Shown here piece by piece: positions 44,833-52,638 of a stretch of 64,000 nt of DNA (position 1 is the stretch's first letter; each line of letters begins with the position of its first letter). Under the pieces are notes generated by a model. The model was not told where the DNA came from, made no database searches, and saw nothing but the letters and a program-made list of their open reading frames with translations. Made by a program: the position numbers and the translations under genes. The stretch comes from CAILZL01 sp050181835 (lineage in GTDB: Bacteria; Pseudomonadota; Gammaproteobacteria; Steroidobacterales; Steroidobacteraceae). The stretch lies in NCBI GenBank assembly GCA_050181835.1, contig JBFXCU010000013.1, forward strand, positions 15,903 through 79,902, in the 5' to 3' direction.

Positions 44833-47559
44833 CTAATTAAGCAACTCCGCTGCTTGCAGACGGGCCTTTGCATCGGCAATGATCTCGGCTGAAGCACCGC
44901 TGTCCTTGGCCTGCAGAGTTTGATATGAGCTTTGCAGCAAGGTTCTGCCTTCTTTTGGCTTTTGCAGTTGCAGCAACGCTGCGCCTAGCAGGTTTTCTGA
45001 CCGGGCGATGCGCCAGACCGGTGCCTTGTTCTGTTGCCAACGTTCAATGTTTTCACGCAACAACGGTTCTGCTTGCTGGCTGCGGTTAGTGGCAACCAAC
45101 ACAGTGGCCAACAGATACTCGGCCGAAGCCATGTATTGATGGTCAGTGGAATTCGTGCTCTTGAGAATCGTAATGGCGGTGCGAGCTAGGTGTTCAGCCT
45201 CAGTATATTTTTGACGCTTGATTAGCAGATCAGCTAGAGCGGAGTAGTAGTACACCGTGCCAATGTTATCGCTACCTAAGCCATTTGCAGTGATGCGTAG
45301 TGCGTTGCGAGAACTTTGCTCGGCTTCGTCCAATTTTCCCTGTGCGTATTGAATAAGGGAAAGCGAGTCAAGTGTGCCCCCAAGAGTCAAGTTGTTCTCG
45401 CCATACAAAACTTTTTGGGTGGCAAGTGCTTGATTGACCAGTATGGCCGCTTCATCAAATTTACCTTGGCGGAACAGTAGATCGCCTAGTATCGTGTCCG
45501 CAATTGCGCGGTCTGGATGGGTTTGTGGCAAAGTGGCATGAGCAATAACCACGGCTTCGCGTGCGGCAGTCACCGCTGCGCCTAGATTGTTCTGCCACAA
45601 TAGACTCTGCGCACGTGTGATCAGTAGTGGAACATTTTCGGGGTGATTATTGCCGTAGATTTGCCGTGCCAGAATCAACGCGGCATCTATCGATTTTTGT
45701 GCCTTTGCAGGCTCGCTACGATAAATTTCCAACGAGCCTATATCCGCCAAGATTTGGATGTAGCTAGGGGTGTTTGTCTTCTTGTCTGCTTCTAGTAAAT
45801 TTCTGGCTTCATAAAGCGCCATTTCGGCCTCAGTGTACTTGCCACTTTCCCGCAGTGCAAAGCCGAGGTAATCCAAGGTTCTCGGCAAGGTGCCTCGGGA
45901 TTTGTCGGGTAGCTTGCGTTGTATTTGTAATGAATCTTCGAGAGCTTTTATGGCTAGTTCGGGATGGTTTTGCCGCTGGTAGGCGCGGCCAATCGCTTCC
46001 AGCAGCCGTGCTTTGACTTCCGGTTGTTGGCGCAGATCTTCATCATTGCTGATGCGCTCACCTGCTTTATCCAGCAACTGTTTAGCCGTCACTTCTTTGC
46101 CTTGACTGGTGAACGGATCAGAGGTGTCGAATACTTCCAGCATGAAATTCGAGACGCTCTCAGCACGTGCGGTTTGTTGCGTGGCAAGGTCGCGCTGCTC
46201 GCTGATAACCTTGTTTTGTATGGAAACGAAAAAGGCAAAACCAATCAGTGACACAATGGCGGCGGTGCTGGAAAGCACGCCGATGACATGGCGACGTACA
46301 AAGCGTTTGCTGTAGTACAGCCAATTGCCCTGCCGCGCTTCAACCGGTTGTTGTTGCAGGTGTCGTTCAATGTCGTCGACAAATTGTTCTACTGAGCCAT
46401 AACGATGTCCGGGCTCTTTGCGGAGTGCGCGCAGAACGATGGCATCCAGATCACCCAGCAGCGCCTGCCGCAAACGTTTGGGGTTGCTGTTGCGTGCTCG
46501 CGCGATAGTTTGTATATCCGGTGGCGCTGTTTCAGTCTGCGGCGAGCGTGACTGTTCCAGTAATTGCCCTACCATTTGACTGGGACGTGGCGCATCCACT
46601 ACGCAAATAACGCGCTCCAGCTCCAGCTGGCTGAGAGCGTGAACCTTGTACGGACGCACATTGGTGAGTAACTCGTACAGCACGATGCCCAGCGCATACA
46701 CATCACTGGCGGTGGTGACGTTCTGGCCGAGAATCTGTTCCGGACTGGCATATTCCGGGGTCAGAACTCGGTCATTGATACGCGTCACAGCCTGTTCGGC
46801 CACTGCGGCGGCGGCCTTGGCGCTCACATCCATCAGCTTGGCGATACCGAAATCGAGCAGCTTGGGCGTGCCATCGGGGGTGACCAAGATGTTTCCCGGC
46901 TTCAGGTCACGATGCACGATCAGGTTCTGATGGGCGTACTGCACCGCCGCGCAGACCTTGACGAACAGCGCCAAACGTTGTTTCAGGTTGAGTCTCTGTG
47001 TGTCGCAGTAGCGGTCAATGGTTTCGCCGTGCACATATTCCATGACCAAGTAGGGTTGGCCTGTGCGGGCTTCGCCAGCATCCAGTAGACGCGCGATGTT
47101 GGGATGATTCAGGCTGGCCAGAATCTGCCGCTCTGCGGCAAAGCGTTTGATCACTTCATCGTGAATCAGCGAGTTTTCTACCACCTTGATGGCGACCTGC
47201 GCGGAGTAACGTCGGTCGGCCCGTTCACCGAGGTATACCGTACCCGCGCCGCCATGACCCAGTACGGAGGTGAGTCGATAGGCGCCGATGACCGTGCCGA
47301 CTAACTCGTGACGTCGGTCATGCGTGGTTCGCGAAATGGCATGGCTGACGGATTGGGTTAGCAAGCTGGCTTTGATGCCGCTTTGAATATCGGATGGTGG
47401 GCCAGCGTCGGCAGCCAGCAGTTCGTTCAGCTCTTTACGCAGCGCGGCATCACCTTTGCATTCCACGTCGAGAAAATCAGACCGTGCAGCCAGCGTCATG
47501 TCCGCTGCCTGATTGAATAATTCCTGAATGCGTGCCCAGCGTGGGTTAACGGCTTTCAT
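44833..47559 (-). CDS. Transmembrane Ser/Thr kinase with C-terminal TPR domain
   Basis: This 908-residue protein has an N-terminal helical region (about 1-85, FNQAADMTLAARSDFLD), a kinase domain (about 92-340: GHGGAGTVY, VAIKVVE, HRDLKPGNIL, LLDFGIAK, YASPEQ), one transmembrane helix (about 415-440, STAAIVSLIGFAFFVS) and a long TPR array (about 480-890). The TPRs should lie in the periplasm. It starts 16 bp after the ECF sigma gene; to my knowledge such kinase-TPR genes commonly pair with this sigma group. Confidence 0.92.
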   Translation of the reverse strand: MKAVNPRWARIQELFNQAADMTLAARSDFLDVECKGDAALRKELNELLAADAGPPSDIQSGIKASLLTQSVSHAISRTTHDRRHELVGTVIGAYRLTSVLGHGGAGTVYLGERADRRYSAQVAIKVVENSLIHDEVIKRFAAERQILASLNHPNIARLLDAGEARTGQPYLVMEYVHGETIDRYCDTQRLNLKQRLALFVKVCAAVQYAHQNLIVHRDLKPGNILVTPDGTPKLLDFGIAKLMDVSAKAAAAVAEQAVTRINDRVLTPEYASPEQILGQNVTTASDVYALGIVLYELLTNVRPYKVHALSQLELERVICVVDAPRPSQMVGQLLEQSRSPQTETAPPDIQTIARARNSNPKRLRQALLGDLDAIVLRALRKEPGHRYGSVEQFVDDIERHLQQQPVEARQGNWLYYSKRFVRRHVIGVLSSTAAIVSLIGFAFFVSIQNKVISEQRDLATQQTARAESVSNFMLEVFDTSDPFTSQGKEVTAKQLLDKAGERISNDEDLRQQPEVKARLLEAIGRAYQRQNHPELAIKALEDSLQIQRKLPDKSRGTLPRTLDYLGFALRESGKYTEAEMALYEARNLLEADKKTNTPSYIQILADIGSLEIYRSEPAKAQKSIDAALILARQIYGNNHPENVPLLITRAQSLLWQNNLGAAVTAAREAVVIAHATLPQTHPDRAIADTILGDLLFRQGKFDEAAILVNQALATQKVLYGENNLTLGGTLDSLSLIQYAQGKLDEAEQSSRNALRITANGLGSDNIGTVYYYSALADLLIKRQKYTEAEHLARTAITILKSTNSTDHQYMASAEYLLATVLVATNRSQQAEPLLRENIERWQQNKAPVWRIARSENLLGAALLQLQKPKEGRTLLQSSYQTLQAKDSGASAEIIADAKARLQAAELLN

Positions 47560-47575
47560 GGGTAAGCAGGTACGC

Positions 47576-48214
47576 TCAGGCAGGTTGCTGGTCGCTGTTG
47601 CACGGGCTCAGCTCCTTCAACATCCAAGCTTTGGCGAGTCGTAGTTGACGGTTCACGGTGGCCTCGGAAATCTCCAGTGCTTGCGCCAGTTCAGGGCAGG
47701 TGAGCCCGCCGAAGTAGTGCAATTCGAGCGTTGATGCCAGGCGTGCATCGACCTTTGCCAGTTGTTCCAGGGCGGCATCAATATCCTGAACGTCGTAAGG
47801 CTCGTTAATCGTACTGCTGCCAATATCGCTTACTTCCAGGCTGTGAATCTGTGCGTCACCGCCCCGTTTGGAGCGCTGCTTGCTCTTGGCGTGATCAACC
47901 AGAATGCGGCGCATCAAGTTGGCTGCAATGGCATAGAAATGCCCGCGATCCTGCCAGGCCACATCCATATCCACCATCCTGACAAAAGCTTCGTGTACCA
48001 CGGCGGTGGCCTGCAAGGTGTGGCTATGCCGTTCGCGATGCATGTGGCCCCGGGCCAGCCGCCGCAGCTCCTCGTAAACCAATGGTGTCAGCTGTTGCAG
48101 GGCTGAGTTGTCACCTTCGCGCCACGCTGACAGCAGTCGGGTAACCGCAGGCTGGTTGTTCAGCTCTGTGGCGGTGCCGAGGCGTGAGGGAGAGGGGGAG
48201 GTGGCTGAATACAT
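47576..48214 (-). CDS. ECF sigma factor of the TIGR02999/ECF43-like group
   Basis: The 212-residue sigma factor has region 2 with LTPLVYEELRRLARGHMHRER, HTLQATAVVHEAFVRM and FYAIAANLMRRILVDHAKSK, and region 4 with LELHYFGGLTCPELAQALEISEATVNRQLRLAKAW. The HTLQ and VDHAR/K-type motifs mark the group that pairs with Ser/Thr kinases, and no anti-sigma is encoded nearby. It is probably controlled by the kinase that follows it. It is divergent from the repeat-protein gene at 48520. Confidence 0.9.
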   Translation of the reverse strand: MYSATSPSPSRLGTATELNNQPAVTRLLSAWREGDNSALQQLTPLVYEELRRLARGHMHRERHSHTLQATAVVHEAFVRMVDMDVAWQDRGHFYAIAANLMRRILVDHAKSKQRSKRGGDAQIHSLEVSDIGSSTINEPYDVQDIDAALEQLAKVDARLASTLELHYFGGLTCPELAQALEISEATVNRQLRLAKAWMLKELSPCNSDQQPA

Positions 48215-48519
48215 TGCGGCAAATCAGTTACTTGTTATAGGTACCTTAAAAACTACGCGAATCATTGTGCCATGGGTTTATCGGCGCGTCAGCACCGATT
48301 GGCATGCGATTGACTGGGTGAGGTAGTCCGGCCAAGTAGTGTTCATTGTTATTTATCCGTTGTTCGGCTCTCGTTCAGGCTTCAGATCCAAGGGATTTAA
48401 GTCAATACCTGAAATCTGTGCTTTACCTATTTAACTGTGATCGGATACTCGATTTTGTGTCGCTTATGACAACGTAACCTATCTTTAAGGTTTTACTTTA
48501 ACTAATTGTTGGAGATGTT
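48215..48519 (+). other. Divergent intergenic region between sigma factor and repeat-peptide genes
   Basis: This is 305 bp without a gene. It should hold promoters for both the minus-strand sigma-kinase unit and the plus-strand repeat gene. It is AT-richer than its flanks. GGAG at 48511-48514 is the Shine-Dalgarno of the repeat gene. I could not assign a clear -35/-10 pair. Confidence 0.5.
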
Positions 48520-48945
48520 ATGCGTAAGTTAATGATTGGTATGGTTTCGTCGGTTGCTGTTTTGGTTTCTGGGGTGGCTTTAGCCGATGGCACTGGTAAC
48601 AGCGGTCGGTTGCCTCGAGCCGGTGTGGTGTTAGCCGATGGCACTGGTAACAGCGGTCGGTTGCCTCGAGCCGGTGTGGTATTAGCCGATGGCACTGGTA
48701 ACAGCGGTCGGTTGCCTCGAGCCGGTGTGGTGTTAGCCGATGGCACTGGTAACAGCGGTCGGTTGCCTCGAGCCGGTGTGGTATTAGCCGATGGCACTGG
48801 TAACAGCGGTCGGTTGCCTCGAGCCGGTGTGGTGTTAGCCGATGGCACTGGTAACAGCGGTCGGTTGCCTCGAGCCGGTGTGGTGTTAGCCGATGGCACT
48901 GGTAACAGCGGTCGGCTACCGCGAGTCAGCACGAGCTTGGCGTGA
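48520..48945 (+). CDS. Secreted protein composed of seven 17-residue repeats
   Basis: The product is 141 residues: a 22-residue signal peptide (MRKLMIGMVSSVAVLVSGVA ending LA) and a mature part that is exactly seven 17-residue units, DGTGNSGRLPRAGVVLA; the last ends VSTSLA. Each unit ends VVLA/D, mimicking the signal peptide end VALA/D. GGAG lies 5 nt before the start. It could be a repeat peptide precursor, a structural protein or an adhesin-like filler. No cysteine and no aromatic residue occurs in the mature part. A short exported protein gene follows. Confidence 0.7.
   Translation: MRKLMIGMVSSVAVLVSGVALADGTGNSGRLPRAGVVLADGTGNSGRLPRAGVVLADGTGNSGRLPRAGVVLADGTGNSGRLPRAGVVLADGTGNSGRLPRAGVVLADGTGNSGRLPRAGVVLADGTGNSGRLPRVSTSLA
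48586..48942 (+). repeat. Seven tandem 51-bp repeats
   Basis: The array is 357 bp, seven units of 51 bp. Units 1-6 are identical apart from one G/A position (GTGGTG versus GTGGTA before TTAGCC) that runs G, A, G, A, G, G, implying duplication of a 102-bp dimer. The seventh unit diverges after CGGTC. The period is a multiple of three, so copy-number changes keep the frame. Confidence 0.95.
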
Positions 48946-48974
48946 ATTTCATGCTTCACAACCGGAGCACTACT

Positions 48975-49202
48975 ATGAAACGTAAGTTTTCGATTGTTGC
49001 TGGCTTGTGCCTGATGGCGACTGCCTCTGCCATTGGTCGCGCGGAAATAGCCGATGTAATTACGGAGTCGGCCAACCCGCAGGCTGCCGCTTATGGCCAG
49101 CTGGCGCTGGAGTCATTGACGGATGAACAGCGCCAAGCGTTACAGACCAAGTACAAGTACTGGCGCTCATCTGGATACAGTATTGCCAAGGCGCCGCTGT
49201 AA
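48975..49202 (+). CDS. Small exported protein
   Basis: The 75-residue protein has a signal peptide (MKRKFSIVAGLCLMATASAIGRA) and a short mature part (EIADVITESANPQAAAYGQ, then LTDEQRQALQTKYKYWR). GGAG lies about 8 nt before the ATG at 48975; an in-frame ATG at 48942 overlaps the repeat gene. It is followed by a terminator at 49262. I do not recognise the family. It is probably co-transcribed with the repeat gene. Confidence 0.6.
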   Translation: MKRKFSIVAGLCLMATASAIGRAEIADVITESANPQAAAYGQLALESLTDEQRQALQTKYKYWRSSGYSIAKAPL

Positions 49203-49537
49203 ACAGATCTAATGGATTCTGAACGGAGGCTACTTACTTCGGTCAGTGGCTAGCTGAAACAGGCGATGACTGATCGGTCGTCGCCTTTTCTTTTGTAGCG
49301 CGAACCGGTTAACACTCAAGCTGGCAATCTGTGTCAGCTTTCACATTCAACAATGCCGACACCATTGCACACTGCCTTGGGCTGTGCGGTTGTGCTGGTT
49401 TTCCACGACATTTTGCGTTGTGTCATGAAACCCGCCACGCTTGTCCGGTATTGATAATGTTTTTGACGCACTGCTTTTGCTCAGTCGCGGCGCAGGGTGG
49501 GCTGAAAATTTCTGGGTTTGTACTCAATGGCACCAGC
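49203..49537 (+). other. Intergenic region with terminator, upstream of the envelope-machine operon
   Basis: This is 335 bp. The left part holds the terminator at 49262-49294; the right part must hold the promoter of the operon that starts at 49538. A GTG-start extension of the thioredoxin gene to 49331 is open but adds a Cys/His-rich, unconserved stretch before the signal peptide. Confidence 0.5.
49262..49294 (+). terminator. Rho-independent terminator
   Basis: GGCGATGAC (49262-49270) pairs with GTCGTCGCC (49277-49285), a 9-bp stem with one G-T wobble and a 6-nt loop, followed by TTTTCTTTT. It ends the repeat-gene transcript. Confidence 0.85.
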
Positions 49538-50041
49538 ATGACAAGTCGATTTGGTATCTGTTCTTTCGCTCAGGCTTGGTTGCTGGGGCTGTGTTTGCTA
49601 TGCGCTGCGAGCAGCAGCGCGGCTGAGCCGGTAGCGGATTTTTCGATGCGCACTTTATCGGGTGAGGTGATTCGGCTGTCAGAACAGCGCGGCAACGTGG
49701 TGTTACTAGGGTTCTGGGCGCGTTGGTGTGGTGACTGCCGCCAAGCCATGCAAGCTTTGGACGAGATTAATGAAAGGTATCAACGTGCGGGGTTGCTGAC
49801 GCTCGGCATAAATGTGGGCGATAGCGCAGAACAAGCTGCCGCAATGAGTCACAGTCTGTCGCTACGATTTCCGATTCTGCTGGACATGGATCAGTCCACC
49901 AGCAGCCATTTCAATTTGAGGTCGATGCCCTTGATTGTGCTGATCGACCGTGATGGTGAGTTGCGTTATTCACACCGTGGCTTTAGCCGTGGTGATGAAG
50001 TGGCGATTACGACGCAATTACACACGCTATTGAACAATTAG
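49538..50041 (+). CDS. Exported TlpA/ResA-like thioredoxin
   Basis: The 167-residue protein from the ATG at 49538 has a signal peptide (AQAWLLGLCLLCAASSSAAE) and a thioredoxin fold of the TlpA/AhpC-TSA type with active site WARWCGDCRQAM, INVGDSAEQAAAM, the cis-Pro strand RSMPLIVLIDRDG and YSHRGFSRGDE. It is expected to act on thiols in the periplasm. It heads a series of envelope genes and ends 22 bp before the next. Confidence 0.82.
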   Translation: MTSRFGICSFAQAWLLGLCLLCAASSSAAEPVADFSMRTLSGEVIRLSEQRGNVVLLGFWARWCGDCRQAMQALDEINERYQRAGLLTLGINVGDSAEQAAAMSHSLSLRFPILLDMDQSTSSHFNLRSMPLIVLIDRDGELRYSHRGFSRGDEVAITTQLHTLLNN

Positions 50042-50063
50042 TTTTTGATTTCCGGGTAAGCGA

Positions 50064-50648
50064 ATGAAAACGACTAACAAACACCTGTTGCGCAACTACC
50101 TGTCTACTATGGTGGCCTTGTGGTTTACGCTGCTGGCCATTCCTGCCATGGCTCAGGAGCTGGTGCAGGGTGCAGAGTCTGTTGCGGCGAATGATACTGA
50201 GTTCAAAACACTGGATCAGGATGTGCAAACCCTGAAAAAAGACGTGCTGGATCTGAACCGCGAGCTATTTATTCTGGAAGAAGAGCTGCTATATCCGGCG
50301 GATACACAAGTGGCTGTGTTTGTTTCCATGGATGTAGGGACGTTTTTCGGGTTGGACACGGTTAGCTTGAAGCTAGATAACAAGTCGGTTGCCAACTACC
50401 TCTATACCACTCGCGAAACGCAGGCTTTGCTCAAGGGTGGCGTGCAGCGGATGTATGTGGGCAACCTGAAAGTCGGTGAACACGAGCTGGTGGCTGTTTT
50501 TACCGGGAAAGGCCCAAATCAACGCGACTACACACGCGGTGCCACACTCAAATTTACCAAGGGCGTAGGGGCGAAATATCTGGAGCTGAAAATCAGCGAT
50601 AAGCAGATTAAGGAGCAACCGGAGTTCATCGTTAAGGATTGGGAATAG
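50064..50648 (+). CDS. Exported protein with short coiled coil
   Basis: The 194-residue product has a signal peptide (MVALWFTLLAIPAMAQ), a coiled coil (about 45-72, DVQTLKKDVLDLNRELFILEEELL) and a beta-rich domain (about 78-190: VAVFVSMDVGTFFGLDTVSLKLDN, GGVQRMYVGNLKVGEHELVAVF). It has no transmembrane segment other than the signal. The family is not known to me. Its place next to TPR and ExbB/D genes suggests a periplasmic part of the same complex. Confidence 0.7.
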   Translation: MKTTNKHLLRNYLSTMVALWFTLLAIPAMAQELVQGAESVAANDTEFKTLDQDVQTLKKDVLDLNRELFILEEELLYPADTQVAVFVSMDVGTFFGLDTVSLKLDNKSVANYLYTTRETQALLKGGVQRMYVGNLKVGEHELVAVFTGKGPNQRDYTRGATLKFTKGVGAKYLELKISDKQIKEQPEFIVKDWE

Positions 50649-50688
50649 GTCTGTTGGCAGACTCCCGATATCAACCGCACTGAAGATA

Positions 50689-52638
50689 ATGACGCATTAC
50701 TCTGTGATCGGACGCTTGTTCTGTCTGCTTGGCCTGCTGGTGAGTAACTTGCTGGCTACACCGCTGTGGGCGGCTAGTAAGTCGCCCTCACCGCTGATGA
50801 GTGTGCCTAAGCCAGTACTGGATTTGTATTATGGCGACAGCTTGTTCTATTTTTACCAAGATGACTATTTTCAGTCGTTGGTGCATTTGGATGCAGCCAT
50901 CACCCAGAGACGAGTTGCCAATCACCAAACGGAAGCAGAGCTACTAAAAGGGGCATTGTATTTATCACTGGGCCAGCATATTGAAGCGGGTCGCATTTTT
51001 CAGGCCTTGCTGAATGACAATGTCGATTTAGATGTGCGTAACCACGCCTGGTTTTATCTCGCCAAGATCTGGTACCAGCGTGGCTACTGGAGTGAGTCAG
51101 AAAGCGCTTTAAATTCGATACAGGGTGGCTTGGTTGTAACTCAGGAAGCGGAGCGGCAGTTGCTGCTTGCCCAAGTATTAATGAAGCAGGATCGATATCA
51201 ACAAGCCGCATCGGTACTGCAAAGTCTGGAAGGCAAGGAAACCAATGCTAATTGGTTGGCTTATGCTCACTTTAACTTGGGTGTGGCGTTGATCCGTCAG
51301 GAAAAAACTGAGGAAGGGGCTGCCTTTTTAAATCAAGTGGGTTCGCTGACAAGCGATAATGAAGAGTTACAGGCCTTGCGTGACAAAGCTAATTTGGCGC
51401 TGGGTTTTGCCCGGATCAAGCAAGGTCGCGCGGCTGAAGCAGAGCAGGTATTACAACGGATACGGTTGAATGGGCCACTATCGAACAAGGCCTTGTTGGG
51501 TTTGGGATGGGCGCAATCGAGTGAAGGTAAGTTCAATGAAGCGCTGGTTCCCTGGCAGGAATTGAAGCAACGTGATTTGCTAGATGCGGCCGTACAGGAA
51601 GCCTATCTGGCAATTCCTTACGCCTATGCGCAACTGGGTGCAAACGATCAGGCTACTCAATCGTATCGTTTTGCACTTGATTCATTCAAACAGGAAACCG
51701 CCCGTTTGGATGAATCAATTACCTCCATTCGCGATGGAGCATTATTGAAGACGGTGCTGGACAACGACAAAAGCGATCAATCCGGTTGGTACTGGCAGCT
51801 ACGTAACCTGCCCGATGCGCCGGAAACCCGTTACTTATACGACTTGCTGGCCTCCAACACCTTTCAAGAGGCATTAAAAAACTATCGTGACTTGCAAGTG
51901 ATGCAAAAAAACTTGCTCGGCTGGACGCAGAGTATGGAAGCGTTTCAAGACATGGTAGATACCCGCAACATCGCTTTTGAACAGCGTACTGCAACGATGC
52001 AGCAAGCACTCGACTCGGTTGATATCGACGCACTTGAAGCCAAGGTATTAGAGTTCGATACGCGCGTCAGTGAAATTGCCCGTGATGAAGATGTGGTAAG
52101 TCTGGCTACCAGTAAAGAGCAGGATAACTGGCGACGAGTAATGCGACTGGAACACGCCCTGAGCAATAATGATGGCAGCGATGTAGGTGTTGCTGCCATG
52201 CAAGATAAAACCCGGCTGTTGCGTGGCGCGTTGTACTGGAATATGAGCAGTAATTACAAAGCACGCTTGTGGAATGAACAAAAGCAGGTGCGTGAGTTGG
52301 GACTGGTCACCAAAGAAGTACGTCGCCGCCATACCTTGGTAGAACGAGCGCGTGAACAAGTGCCGCAACGTACGCAGCAGTTTGCAGCCCGTGTCGCTGA
52401 GCTGGCACCACGGCTGCAAATAATGCTTGATCGTTGCCGTGCCAGTGACGCTGCGCAACAGACCTATCTGGCCAAGGTGGCAATCGAGCAGTTGCAACAA
52501 CAGAAACAACGCTTGGCTCAATATGCATTGCAAGCGCAGTTTGCATTGGCGTCTATTTATGATCGGGCTGCGACGTCTGGAACAGGTGTGAACAAAGCTA
52601 CTACCGTGCCTGCCAAAACAGAAGGGGCGGGGCAATGA
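50689..52638 (+). CDS. Exported TPR protein
   Basis: The 649-residue product has a signal peptide (LFCLLGLLVSNLLATPLWAA), TPR units (about 40-330, e.g. ALLGLGWAQSSEGKFNEALVPWQEL) and a long helical region (about 380-640, rich in Gln, Arg and Leu) likely to form coiled coils. ATGA overlaps the next gene. It is probably a periplasmic scaffold of the ExbB/D-TonB system downstream. Confidence 0.85.
   Translation: MTHYSVIGRLFCLLGLLVSNLLATPLWAASKSPSPLMSVPKPVLDLYYGDSLFYFYQDDYFQSLVHLDAAITQRRVANHQTEAELLKGALYLSLGQHIEAGRIFQALLNDNVDLDVRNHAWFYLAKIWYQRGYWSESESALNSIQGGLVVTQEAERQLLLAQVLMKQDRYQQAASVLQSLEGKETNANWLAYAHFNLGVALIRQEKTEEGAAFLNQVGSLTSDNEELQALRDKANLALGFARIKQGRAAEAEQVLQRIRLNGPLSNKALLGLGWAQSSEGKFNEALVPWQELKQRDLLDAAVQEAYLAIPYAYAQLGANDQATQSYRFALDSFKQETARLDESITSIRDGALLKTVLDNDKSDQSGWYWQLRNLPDAPETRYLYDLLASNTFQEALKNYRDLQVMQKNLLGWTQSMEAFQDMVDTRNIAFEQRTATMQQALDSVDIDALEAKVLEFDTRVSEIARDEDVVSLATSKEQDNWRRVMRLEHALSNNDGSDVGVAAMQDKTRLLRGALYWNMSSNYKARLWNEQKQVRELGLVTKEVRRRHTLVERAREQVPQRTQQFAARVAELAPRLQIMLDRCRASDAAQQTYLAKVAIEQLQQQKQRLAQYALQAQFALASIYDRAATSGTGVNKATTVPAKTEGAGQ

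Noticed and set aside
48586..48942. Tandem repeats as a possible CRISPR array
   Set aside because: Units are contiguous without unique spacers, and no cas genes are near.
48498..48959. 153-codon open frame antisense to the repeat gene
   Set aside because: It is open only because the 51-bp unit has no stop in that frame; it lacks a signal peptide and plausible initiation, while the + strand has both.
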